Below, one piece after another: positions 16,042-25,321 of a stretch of DNA of 64,000 nucleotides (its first letter is position 1; the number at the start of each line of letters is the position of its first letter). A program made the translations under genes and the position numbers. The notes under the pieces were generated by a model that saw nothing but the letters and a program-made list of their open reading frames with translations, had not been told where the DNA came from and ran no database searches. The stretch lies in NCBI GenBank assembly GCA_018401495.1, contig JAGYJX010000011.1, positions 226,421-290,420 of the forward strand. Direction: 5' to 3'. This DNA comes from Rhodospirillaceae bacterium. Its GTDB lineage: Bacteria; Pseudomonadota; Alphaproteobacteria; Thalassobaculales; Thalassobaculaceae.

Positions 16042-16853
16042 ACCACCGTGTGCTCCTTCGCGCTCGGTATTCCGTGCCGTGCCATGCGCTCGGAGCCCGT
16101 TGCCGAGATCGACAAACATCGTCCCCTCGTCGATCGTCAGATGGGCTTCGACATTGACCGTGGTGTGCCGAAGATGGCCGCGCGTCACCGACGGTCGCAA
16201 ACCGATCGCCCTCCGCCGGCTGGACCCCGCTCTGCTGATCTTGCTCGGCCAACCGGTCGACCTTCTCACCGATCCGCGAAGACGGGCCGGGGTTCCTCAG
16301 AGCGCTTCGGGCCCAATGGCTCAAGGATTCGCGGATTTCCGTGAACGCCCGACCCCGGCTCGGTTCGAGCCAGCAGCGGCGGCCTTACCCGCCGAGATTG
16401 CCTGTCCGACGCGACGGGCCCGTCAGGCCTTCGTGCCGACGAGCCCCGCCATCACCCGGTCGAAACGGTCGATGGCGGCGAACTGCTCGTTGGTCGCGCC
16501 TCAGGGACGCGGCCTGTCGCTCGACCACGACGGCCATCGCGCGGTGCAACGCGTTCCGTTGCATCTCTTCGGTCCAGATACGGTCTGGCTCTCAATCGGA
16601 GCCGACCAAAGTGCCCTTCGCGGCCCCTCACCGACGCAGGCCCTGGGCCCCCTCGTGGTCGTCGGTCGAGTTGACGACGCGCGGTCCGTGACCACGCACC
16701 CTGATCGGTTTATCAAGAAGCGGACGCACCGGCTGAAACAAATCACCGCGTTCCGGGCGGCCCTGTTGTTAAAAGCGATGCCGTTTGCTCCCTGCCCTCT
16801 GACAGACCAAACGATGCTGACGAGGACCCCATCGCGTGCGAGCAGCGCCACTC

Positions 16854-16882
16854 CTATCGATTTGCACGGTGCAAACCGATAG
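16854..16882. repeat. 29-bp palindromic motif, copy 4 (candidate parS)
   Basis: Core TTTGCACGGTGCAAA is a perfect 15-bp palindrome; the flanks here are CTATCGA / CCGATAG, so the outer base pairs co-vary with the other copies (CGATCG to CTATCG on one side, CGATCG to CGATAG on the other). Confidence 0.7.
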
Positions 16883-16929
16883 CCTCGGCAGCACCCGAGC
16901 TGTCATCCTCCGCGGGTCCGCACCGCGAC

Positions 16930-16958
16930 CGATCGGTTTGCACGGCGCAATTCGATCG
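16930..16958. repeat. 29-bp palindromic motif, copy 5 (candidate parS)
   Basis: Core TTTGCACGGCGCAAT with CGATCGG / TCGATCG flanks; 47 nt from copy 4 and 31 nt from the dnaB stop. Confidence 0.7.
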
Positions 16959-16989
16959 ATCACCCCGCGAGGACTGGCCCTCTCCCCAG

Positions 16990-18455
<1,466 letters not shown>

Positions 18456-18463
<8 letters not shown>

Positions 18464-19835
18464 GGCCGTGCTCGGCGGCGCCGCCCCTCAGGATGCCCCA
18501 GGCCGAGCGGTGCAGCTGCAGATCGCCGGCCTCGGCCCGGTAGGCCATCGAGCGCAGGTAGCGGTCGGGTTTGCGGATCTCGTCGCGCTTGGCGGCGATG
18601 ATGAACACCGCGACGGCGGCACCGTTGCGCCCCATCGCGGCACAGGCCTGCTGCCAGGCGGACTCGCTGATCCCGATGTCGGACAGGTGCCAGTACGCCA
18701 CCTCGACCAGATTGACCCAGCTCGCGCCGCGCGGCTCGACCCCGGCCTCGACCATGAACGCCCTCATCGTCTCCGGCATGAGCTTCAGCGCCATGGACCG
18801 GCTGATGTAATCGACCCCGTGTCCGTGGCGCCCGGAATTGCCGTCCCCCTTGCCCGCTACCCCGTCGGCGATGCCTCGCCGGGAGGGGTCCGGGGAAGGC
18901 GAGGGCGATCCTGCCGGTCTACGCTCACTTCGGAGAGCAGCATTACGGTAGTTTGATTTATCAATGATGAGGTCGGTAGTAATTTGTATGTCGGGTCCGA
19001 TAGGCGACCCCACGGGGTCTAAATCCTCAGGATGAACAACGCCCCGATTGACCGATTGTCCAAGACGCGATGACGCCGACGCGGCGTCCAGCGCCGCCTT
19101 GACCTCGGCTTCGGCTCGCGCCCGCAGCGCCTCCGCGGCCATCACGCAGGCCGACAGCACCCCAAGCGGCGTCCAGGGATCCGACACCTCCGGCAACCCC
19201 GCCAGGCCATCCTCGAACGGGCAAGTGTCGACCTCGAGATCGAACTCCCACACCGCCTCCAGCGCCTGGCGCACCGCCTTCACCGCGATCGTGCGCCGAC
19301 GCCTGAGCTCACGGCGCAGGCCACGCTCCATCTCATGGCGCGCCGAGGCCCGCTCGCACTCCTCGAGGCGGCGCGCCGTCGGCGACAGGTCGATGCCGAA
19401 GCAGGCGGTGAGGATGAGCGCGCCCTGGTGATCGCGGTGACCGAAGCGCTTGCCCGTCGGGCTGTCGCGGAACGCGATCAGCCCCTTGCTGGCGACGCAG
19501 CGCAGCCGGTACTTCAGCGCGGTGCGCGACAGTCCGAGCTCGATCATCAGGGTTTCGTTGGACGGCCACACCACCGGCCGGCTTCCCGGGCGCCAGTCCT
19601 GGGGTTGGCTGAACTTGAACAGCACCCGCAGCGTGTCGATCTCGACCCGCGAGAAACCCATCGGCGTCGCCGCACGGTCCAGCAGCGCGAAAACGTCCCA
19701 GTGGGTCATGCCCTCGGGCAGGCCCTCAAAGGTCTCGGCGTCGTCCTGGGTCTGATAGAGTTCGGGGCTCATGCGCCGAACGCCGGCGTAGCGCCGCGGC
19801 GGCAACCGGCCGGACTCCGGCCTTGCATCGATCAT
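18456..19835 (-). CDS. repC: RepC-family replication initiator
   Basis: A 459-residue initiator of alphaproteobacterial RepABC-type replicons. The N-terminal domain has the usual order FEGLPEGMTHWDVFALLDRA, SQPQDWRPGSRPVVWPSNET, the winged helix LMIELGLSRTALKYRLRCVA and RFGHRDHQGALI. The C-terminal RepC domain is DYISRSMALKLMPETMRAFM with WHLSDIGISESAWQQACAAM and KPDRYLRSMAYRAEAG. The ATG at 19835 is fixed by AGGAGGA just upstream; the ORF extends further but unnaturally. Between the domains lies an AT-rich island that in RepABC replicons houses the origin. Unlike classical repABC, parAB lies 3.4 kb away and in the opposite orientation, and dnaB follows. Confidence 0.93.
18936..19025. promoter_or_regulatory. 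AT-rich island inside repC: candidate oriV
   Basis: A sharp drop in GC within a very GC-rich gene, encoding the QITTDLIIDKSNYR segment between the two RepC domains. In RepABC plasmids the replication origin lies in such an AT-rich stretch in the middle of repC. Two GGTAGT repeats (around 18947 and 18974) are visible. Confidence 0.5.
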
Positions 19836-19952
19836 CAGGTCCTCCTGTGATGATGCCGCCGATAGGCAAAGCTCCCCCCTTGCGATTTCTCGCTTGCAAC
19901 CGCGATCGGAATCAGGGAAAAGAGTTTTGCGAGAACTTTTTCGACCTGATTT

Positions 19953-19981
19953 CGCCGCCGGAGGGCCGCCCTTCGGCGGCG
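19953..19981 (+). ncRNA. Strong hairpin upstream of repC, possible antisense-RNA terminator
   Basis: Arms CGCCGCCG (19953-19960) and CGGCGGCG (19974-19981) with an inner AGGG/CCCT stem make a nearly continuous hairpin, followed on the plus strand by TACCTTTTG. It lies in the repC leader, where RepABC replicons encode a counter-transcribed RNA that represses repC. No convincing promoter was seen. Confidence 0.3.
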
Positions 19982-20117
19982 TACCTTTTGTGGCGAAAGA
20001 ATTCGGGCAGCGCGCTACATGCGTCGGCTCCTTCCTCGGTGAGACGGCGGATAGGCCAGTATCGGGGAAGGGTCCGCGCTCGCAACATCTAGTGGTGGAC
20101 GAGGGCGGCACCACCAC

Positions 20118-20498
20118 AAGAAGGGCGGATTAGCCGCGAGTCGCGCCCCGCCGGCGGTCACAACCCGGCGCGCGGCGCGCGGCAGCGGATCACCGTCACC
20201 AAGCGATTCCCCGACCCGACTCGCGACCGCCACCCCGACGCTTCCGCACGGCCGTCCCAACCGGCGGCCCGACAGACCGGCCACACCGCGGCGCAGGCAA
20301 CACCCGATCAACCCCGACCGGCGTCGCCGCCGGATCTCTCCTGGCGCGCCCCAAGCGCACCCGGCAGGCGGGCCGATGGCGTCGCGCCGGCTGGATGCGC
20401 GGTCCGTGGGTCCTGGGCTAACGGGGACCGACCAAGCGGGCTCGCGGCCTCCGCCGGGTCGGGCGACCACCGCGGTGAGGCAAGCGCTATCGCCGCGC
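20118..20498. other. No gene recognised between repC leader and the pil operon end
   Basis: About 380 nt of GC-rich sequence with only shadow frames. No hairpin with T-run was found at the end of the long minus-strand operon. Confidence 0.5.
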
Positions 20499-20521
20499 TC
20501 ACACCGCATCCCACGCCCGCG

Positions 20522-21626
20522 TCATCGGGGGCTCGAGCACGACTGGCCGGTGGCGAGGTCGTGGGCGCAGAACCTCGGCAGTCCGCCCCACTGCACCGTC
20601 CACTCGACGCCATCGAGACTGCCGTAATAGCCGCAGAACCCGATGCCCGAGAGCCCGGGAAAGGCACCGGCTCCGGTGTTCAGGCCGCGGGCGTGCTGGC
20701 CGGGCGACGCCGGGCACGCCAGCGCCGACGCCAGGCCCGGGGCAGGGACCCGGCGCGCGCAGCCGACCGTGGTGTGCGGGTTGGCGTGCCCGCCCCCACC
20801 CGACTCGTCGTAGTAGTCGGGCGCCAAGGTCGAGCAGGAGGTGCAGGGCGAACCCGGCCGGGCAGTGCGGATCGCCGGGCCCGCACTCCGCCGGATTGGC
20901 CGAGGCGTAGCCTGGATCAGCGCACCCCGGCGGATCGGGTGTCGGTGGCGGGCACTCGCCCCCCAGATAGCCCGCCGGATTGCCCGCCGGATCGCCTCCC
21001 GCATCGCCCCCCGGGGCGCAATCCGCCGCCGGCGGCTCGCACGACCCTGCGGTCGCCGCGATCGACCAGCCGTGATCGTCGTGGCGCCCCTGACGCTCGG
21101 CGCGCAGGGTCACCGAGGCCGAGATCGCGCCGTCGGTGTAGGAGAACGGCCCGACCACCGTGCCGAGCGCGCGGTGCCCGGTCTGGCCGACGCTGGCGCC
21201 GCACAGCTCGACCGTGGTGTTGAAGGCGCAGGCCCTGGCGGCCCGGCCCTCGGCGCTGTTGGCCCGGTAGCTGTCGAACTCGGCCGGCGTGTTGAACGGA
21301 ATGAACTGCGAGCGGGCTCCCGCCGGGCCCCCTGCGAGCGCGCCGCCGCCCGGTGCCGCCGTGCGCGCCAGCCAGCACGCCCCTTGCGGGGCTATCGCGA
21401 CGTCACGGCCGCGAAGCGCGACGTCCGCGCCCTGGGACGGCCGGTCGCGGAGATGATGGTCGTGGCGCCCGGCGTAGGGGCTCCCCGACCATTCGGCCGC
21501 GGCCGGTGTGACCAAACCGGCCGTCCCCACCACAGCCACGATCGACACGGCCGCGAACCGGACGATGCCGATCGCAAACATCCCGATCTTGATCATCCCG
21601 GTCTTGAACCTTCCGGTCTTGACCAT
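20522..21626 (-). CDS. Secreted protein of unknown function after PilV (frameshifted)
   Basis: Begins ATG 21626 with five-residue repeats (TGRFK TGMIK IGMFA IG) that run into a signal peptide, VRFAAVSIVAVVGTAGLVTP, with cleavage likely at AAA|EWS. The mature part has several Cys residues (CAFNTTVELCGASVG, SCEPPAADCAPGG) and a Pro/Gly repeat. Near 20870 the frame changes, and the last part DYYDESGGGGHANPHTTVGC, GIGFCGYYGSLDGVEWTVQW to the stop at 20522 looks far more protein-like than the open frame. It is the last gene of the pil operon. I do not recognise a family; an exported pilus-associated protein is a guess from context. Confidence 0.5.
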
Positions 21627-21630
21627 CCCG
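21565..21630. repeat. 15-nt tandem repeat at the start of the secreted-protein gene
   Basis: Four to five copies close to ATCCCGGTCTTGAAC, encoding TGRFK/TGMIK/IGMFA immediately before the signal-peptide core. Confidence 0.8.
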
Positions 21631-21700
21631 ACCGCACCCAGGCGGGGCCCGGTGACCTCGCCCGCGAGACCGCAAGCCAACGGCCGCGTGTCCTGGCACC

Positions 21701-23234
21701 TCACGACGGGCCCCGCCTGTCCGACAGCGGGTGAACCACCGGATGGCTGGCGATCGATCGATCCGCCCGACGACAGCTGTAGTCGCGCCGGCCATCGCGG
21801 CAGACCACCCAGAGCAGCGGGCAGAACCGCGACATGCCGCCGGCAAGCGCCGAAGCCCACACGCCGGTCCCGGACGCCTGCGCCGCGACCGCCACGGTGA
21901 AGGCCGGCCAGGGGTGGGGCCGCCGCGCCTGCGGCGCGCGCCCCGGAGATCTCGAGGGTGGCGGCCGGGCACGCCTGTGGCAGCGGCGCCCGTGGCAGCG
22001 GCACCCGTGCCGCCATCCCTTCAGGCGCCATCCCTTCAGGTACAATCCCTTCAGGTACCGGCCCCGGCGGCGCCACCGAAGGTGCCGCCTGGCGCTCGAG
22101 CGCCGGCTGCAGCAGGCACCGGATCAGGTAGAGGTTGAGCTCGCCCTGCCGGACGACCAGGCGGCCGTGAGGGTCGGTGCGCACGAAGTCCGGCAGGATC
22201 GCCTGGACGTCCTGGGCGATGTAGCTGACCTTGCGCTCGCCGGTGCGGCGCCAGCGGTATTCCTTCGGCAACAGCCGCCGCAGCTCGTCGGCCGGTCGGC
22301 ACCGGATGTCGGCGATCGCGGTCTTCTCGCGGCGGTCCGAGAGGTGCCAGTAATTGGTCGCGTACACATCGCCCGAGAACTGCGCGGAGGCACCGGAGAG
22401 CAGGCCGCCGACCGTCGCACCGCCGCCGACCGAGAGAGCGTCGGTGACGGTGCCCTCGCCGGTGGTCAGGGAGCCGCTGGTCAAGGTGCCGGTGTCCACC
22501 CGGTTGGCGTTCACCCGGTCGGCGTTGACTTGGCCGGCGTTCACGTCGTCGGCGTTCACCTGGCCGGCGTTCAGGGTGTCGGCGTTCATCACGCGCGCGC
22601 CGTCGATGTCGTTGGCGTTCATGTCGATGGCGGTGAACATCCGGTTGGCGTCGGTGCCCGGCACGGCGTAGCGGTGCAGGTAGGGCGCCACCACCTGACC
22701 CGCCCCGACATGGTCGAGAAACATCAGCCGACCGGCCTCGACCGGGGCGGCGCCGGACGCAAACCGCGCCCGCTCGACCCGCGCGCCCCGCGACGCCGTG
22801 ACGATCTCGCCCGGGCTGTCGGCGTCGACATAGGCCAGACCCTGGGCCGCGCAGCTGACCGCGGCGCGCAGGCGGCGCTCGTCGAGCCGGTTGCCGCCAT
22901 GGGTCAGCGTCAGCAGGTCGTAGCCGCGGCCGTTGTTGTGGACCCGCACGGCGTGGCGGGTGTCGTAGGGACCGGCGTCCCGCCAGCTCGCCGGCAGCGC
23001 GCCGGCCGCGATCAGCGCGTCCGGCTCAAGCGAGCCGGTAGCACCGACCGCCACACCGAGCGCGGCGTGGTTGGCGATCACGTAGGCGACGGCGGCGTCG
23101 CGCAGCACCGCCGTGGTGGCGAGCTGGTGGCAGATTGCGGCCTCGCCGGTCGCCTCGGCGGCCCAGCGCGCCGCCCCGGCGAGTGCCGGAATGATCATCA
23201 GCAGGGCGGCGGCGGTCGAGAACAGGTTCCACAT
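21701..23234 (-). CDS. pilV: PilV-like minor pilin with S74 self-cleaving chaperone domain
   Basis: Type IVb minor pilin, presumed pilus-tip adhesin. The N-terminus MWNLFSTAAALLMIIPALAG is a pilin-like hydrophobic helix, as in the adjacent major pilin (MWNLIGTAAA). Residues 212-250 are pentapeptide repeats (NADTL NAGQV NADDV NAGQV). From about residue 290 is a peptidase S74/endosialidase-type intramolecular chaperone domain: YWHLSDRREKTAIADI with the Ser299-Lys304 dyad, then ELRRLLPKEYRWR and YIAQDVQAILPDFV. This domain trimerises tail fibres and cuts itself off. A repeat follows (PEGMA). Near 21900 the open frame becomes unnatural and another frame (VWASALAGGMSRFCPLLWVV, stop 21701) is likelier. 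The single open frame runs to 20499, which would fuse the next gene. Confidence 0.72.
22011..22058. repeat. 15-nt tandem repeat at the end of pilV
   Basis: Three copies of GCCATCCCTTCAGGC, encoding PEGMA/PEGIV pentapeptides just after the S74 domain. Confidence 0.8.
22500..22590. repeat. 15-nt tandem repeat in pilV
   Basis: Six to seven copies close to GTCGGCGTTCACCTG, encoding the NADxx/NAGxx pentapeptides of PilV; further degenerate copies reach about 22635. Confidence 0.85.
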
Positions 23235-23246
23235 CGGGGCTCGCCC

Positions 23247-23702
23247 TCACAACTGGGTCAGCAGCACGGTCTTGGCGTCGGCGATCGGGCAGGGCAGCGC
23301 GGCGAGGGCGACCCCGTGGCGCACGAACGCCCCGCCGCGGGCGACCCCGACCGTCAGCGGCCGGTCGAGCAGCGCGTCGACGGCGGCGAACAGCGCGGCC
23401 TCGTCGAGCGGGCGCGCCGGGCCGGCGTAGGTCGCCACACGGACACCGTCGGAGCACGACACCGGCCACCACACGCTCTGGTCGGGATGCGCCGGCGGAC
23501 CGGCCAGGGCAGCAACACCCCCCGCGGACGCGACCTGGCCGGCCTGGGCGCGGGCGACGGCGTCCTGATGGGCAATCGCCAGGTCGCGCGCCAGCTGCTC
23601 CAGGCGCCCGGTCCGCTCCGACGGGCGCGGGCCGATCGGCGGGTGGCTGGCCAGCCAGAGCGCGAGTGCGGCTGCCAGGATCACGAACGGAGACCCGGCC
23701 AC
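23247..23702 (-). CDS. pilM: PilM-like type IV pilus protein
   Basis: A 151-residue protein starting MAGSPFVILAAALALWLASH, a membrane anchor, then a periplasmic part with RLEQLARDLAIAHQDAVARA and the conserved-looking VWWPVSCSDGVRVATYAG. Size, single N-terminal membrane segment and position between PilS and PilV fit PilM of IncI1-type pil operons (R64 PilM is about 145 residues). It is 4 nt from pilS stop on the operon and 12 nt before pilV. Role in thin-pilus assembly is known only genetically. Confidence 0.6.
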   Translation of the reverse strand: MAGSPFVILAAALALWLASHPPIGPRPSERTGRLEQLARDLAIAHQDAVARAQAGQVASAGGVAALAGPPAHPDQSVWWPVSCSDGVRVATYAGPARPLDEAALFAAVDALLDRPLTVGVARGGAFVRHGVALAALPCPIADAKTVLLTQL

Positions 23703-23705
23703 GGC

Positions 23706-24221
23706 TCAGTACCGGAAGGTGAAGCGGATGGCGGCCGGCTCGGCGGTGCACAGCGACGCCGGATCGGCGATCGGGAGCGTCTGGGCCGGAGCCCCGCCGA
23801 GCCCGCCCATCGAGCCAGCGACGGCGACCGACTCATAGCCGCGGCCGTTGCCGAGGTTCTTCAGGGCCTCCACGCAGGCCGCCCGCGGCACGTTGTCGTG
23901 GTCGACGTGCAGGCGCGGCCCGGCGCCGGTCACGGTGATGTCGCCGGCGTAGCCGTTGACCAGCCGGGCGCCGGCGGTGTCCATGAAATCCGCTGGCGCC
24001 AGGTTGTTGGTGACGATCAGGTCGTCGGCGATCACCGCGGTCCCGAAGATGCCCGGGCGCATGGCGAACATCTGGTAGAGCTTCTGGGACATCTCGGCCG
24101 ACAGCCGGGGCAGTTCGTTGGCCCGCGCGTTGCCGAGGAAGTCGGCCCCCGAGGCGAGTGCGGCGGCGACGGCCACGATCCCGAGGATGGAGGCGGCGGC
24201 GGTGCCGATGAGATTCCACAT
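23706..24221 (-). CDS. pilS: Major type IVb pilin PilS
   Basis: A 171-residue pilin. The N-terminus MWNLIGTAAASILGIVAVAA is the hydrophobic assembly helix; the usual long basic leader is absent, so it begins almost at the mature form, as does PilV. Then ASGADFLGNARANELPRLSA and MSQKLYQMFAMRPGIFGTAV resemble PilS/TcpA-like pilins. Two Cys (near residues 132 and 160, ACVEALKN and SLCTAEP) can make the C-terminal disulfide loop. GAGGAGAA precedes the ATG at 24221. It polymerises into the pilus whose assembly ATPase and platform are PilQ and PilR upstream. Confidence 0.75.
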   Translation of the reverse strand: MWNLIGTAAASILGIVAVAAALASGADFLGNARANELPRLSAEMSQKLYQMFAMRPGIFGTAVIADDLIVTNNLAPADFMDTAGARLVNGYAGDITVTGAGPRLHVDHDNVPRAACVEALKNLGNGRGYESVAVAGSMGGLGGAPAQTLPIADPASLCTAEPAAIRFTFRY

Positions 24222-24232
24222 CGCTGTTCTCC

Positions 24233-25321
24233 TCACGCGAGCGGTTGTGAGCTGAGCTGGAAGGTCAGCAGCAGCAGGAAGACCACGAAGGCGATCATCA
24301 CGAGCTGGGTGGCGGCGTTGACGGTCTCGGTGGCGACCCGGATGCGGCGGTCGAGGCCGGCGATCTCCTGGTCGATCACGGCGCGGATGGCGTCGAAGGG
24401 CTGGTCGCTGTGGGTGATGATGGCGAGCAGGCGCACGAGCCGCCGGCTCGGCCAGGCAGGATCGCTGGCCGCCAGCGCGTCGGCCAACGGCATGGCCGGG
24501 CGCGCCAGCACGGCGTCGAGGCGGGCGCGCAGATACGGCGAGGCGCCCGGCCGCATCAGCCGGCAGGCGTCGAGATGGCGGATGTTCGCCTGCATCAGGT
24601 TGGCCATCGCCGACAGCCAGTCGAGGCCGACCGCCAGCCGGTAGACGCCGGCACCGGGCAGGACAGATCGAAGGCGTCGTCGCCACCGCCCGGTCAGGCG
24701 CGGAAGAGCGGCGGCGTAGAGCGCTACGCCGACGCCGGCGGCGATCGCCACCGCCCACCAGTTCGCCGCGAACCAGAGGCTGACGCCGCGCAGGGCCGCG
24801 ACCGGCCCCGACCACCCGGCGATGCCGATGCGCTCGAACTCCGGGAACAGGTAGGCCCCGAGGCCGTAGAGGGTGGCCGCCACGAACACCACCGCGAAGG
24901 CGAACGGCAGCGCCGCCGCCCGGGCGCTGCGCAGGAGTGCCGCCCGGCGGTCGATGTCGCGGGCGAGGTCCTCGAGGCGCTTCGGGGTGAGGGCGGCACC
25001 GGTGGCGAACGCCAGCGCCTCGCGGCCGGGAACCCAGTCGGCGAGGATCCGCTGCCAGTCCTCGCCACGGGCGTCGAGGCGGTAGAGGAACTCCGGCAGC
25101 GCCACCTGCACGGCGGACGGGACCCGGCCCTCGCGCCCCTCGGCCAGCAGGATGCTGCGCAGCGCCTCCGTTTCGCTGTGGCCGGCGCCGAGCATGAAGC
25201 CCATGGCGCGGTAGAAATCGGCGCGCAGCACCGGGTCGCTGTGCCACGCCAGGCGCGCGAGCGCGCGCAGCAGCGGGTGGCGGGCCGCCGTGGCGCGCCC
25301 GGGCGTCGCCCACCGGCTCAC
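24233..25321 (-). CDS. pilR: PilR, type II secretion F-like inner-membrane platform
   Basis: A 362-residue integral membrane protein of the GspF/PilC/PilR family. The first cytoplasmic domain carries RADFYRAMGFMLGAGHSETE; membrane segments are AAALPFAFAVVFVAATLYGL, WFAANWWAVAIAAGVGVALY and the last TQLVMIAFVVFLLLLTFQLS. The second cytoplasmic domain includes LDWLSAMANLMQANI. It anchors the assembly ATPase PilQ and extracts pilins from the membrane. The GTG start (25321) overlaps the pilQ stop by 4 nt (GTGA). Confidence 0.88.
   Translation of the reverse strand: MSRWATPGRATAARHPLLRALARLAWHSDPVLRADFYRAMGFMLGAGHSETEALRSILLAEGREGRVPSAVQVALPEFLYRLDARGEDWQRILADWVPGREALAFATGAALTPKRLEDLARDIDRRAALLRSARAAALPFAFAVVFVAATLYGLGAYLFPEFERIGIAGWSGPVAALRGVSLWFAANWWAVAIAAGVGVALYAAALPRLTGRWRRRLRSVLPGAGVYRLAVGLDWLSAMANLMQANIRHLDACRLMRPGASPYLRARLDAVLARPAMPLADALAASDPAWPSRRLVRLLAIITHSDQPFDAIRAVIDQEIAGLDRRIRVATETVNAATQLVMIAFVVFLLLLTFQLSSQPLA

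Larger units (their letters stand above)
15019..16989. other. Two-kilobase non-coding region with five 29-bp palindromic motifs
   Basis: Between convergent parB and dnaB I find no frame that resembles a protein on either strand; the open frames present are Arg/Ser/Pro-rich shadows. The only clear structure is the recurrent 29-bp palindrome (15049, 15449, 16013, 16854, 16930). It is best read as a centromere region; an origin function cannot be excluded. Confidence 0.6.

Noticed and set aside
22500..22590. Regular repeats resembling a CRISPR array
   Set aside because: The unit is 15 nt without spacers and keeps the reading frame of pilV.
20499..23234. A single 911-codon protein fusing PilV and the secreted protein
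   Set aside because: The middle (about 21640-21900) is Arg/Pro/Gly shadow-like, other frames look more natural there and at the end, and the second half has its own signal peptide. Two genes with indels explain it better.
21834..24644. A 936-codon plus-strand ORF
   Set aside because: Antisense shadow of pilV, pilM, pilS and pilR; composition Gly/Arg/Val-rich with no domain, typical in very GC-rich DNA.
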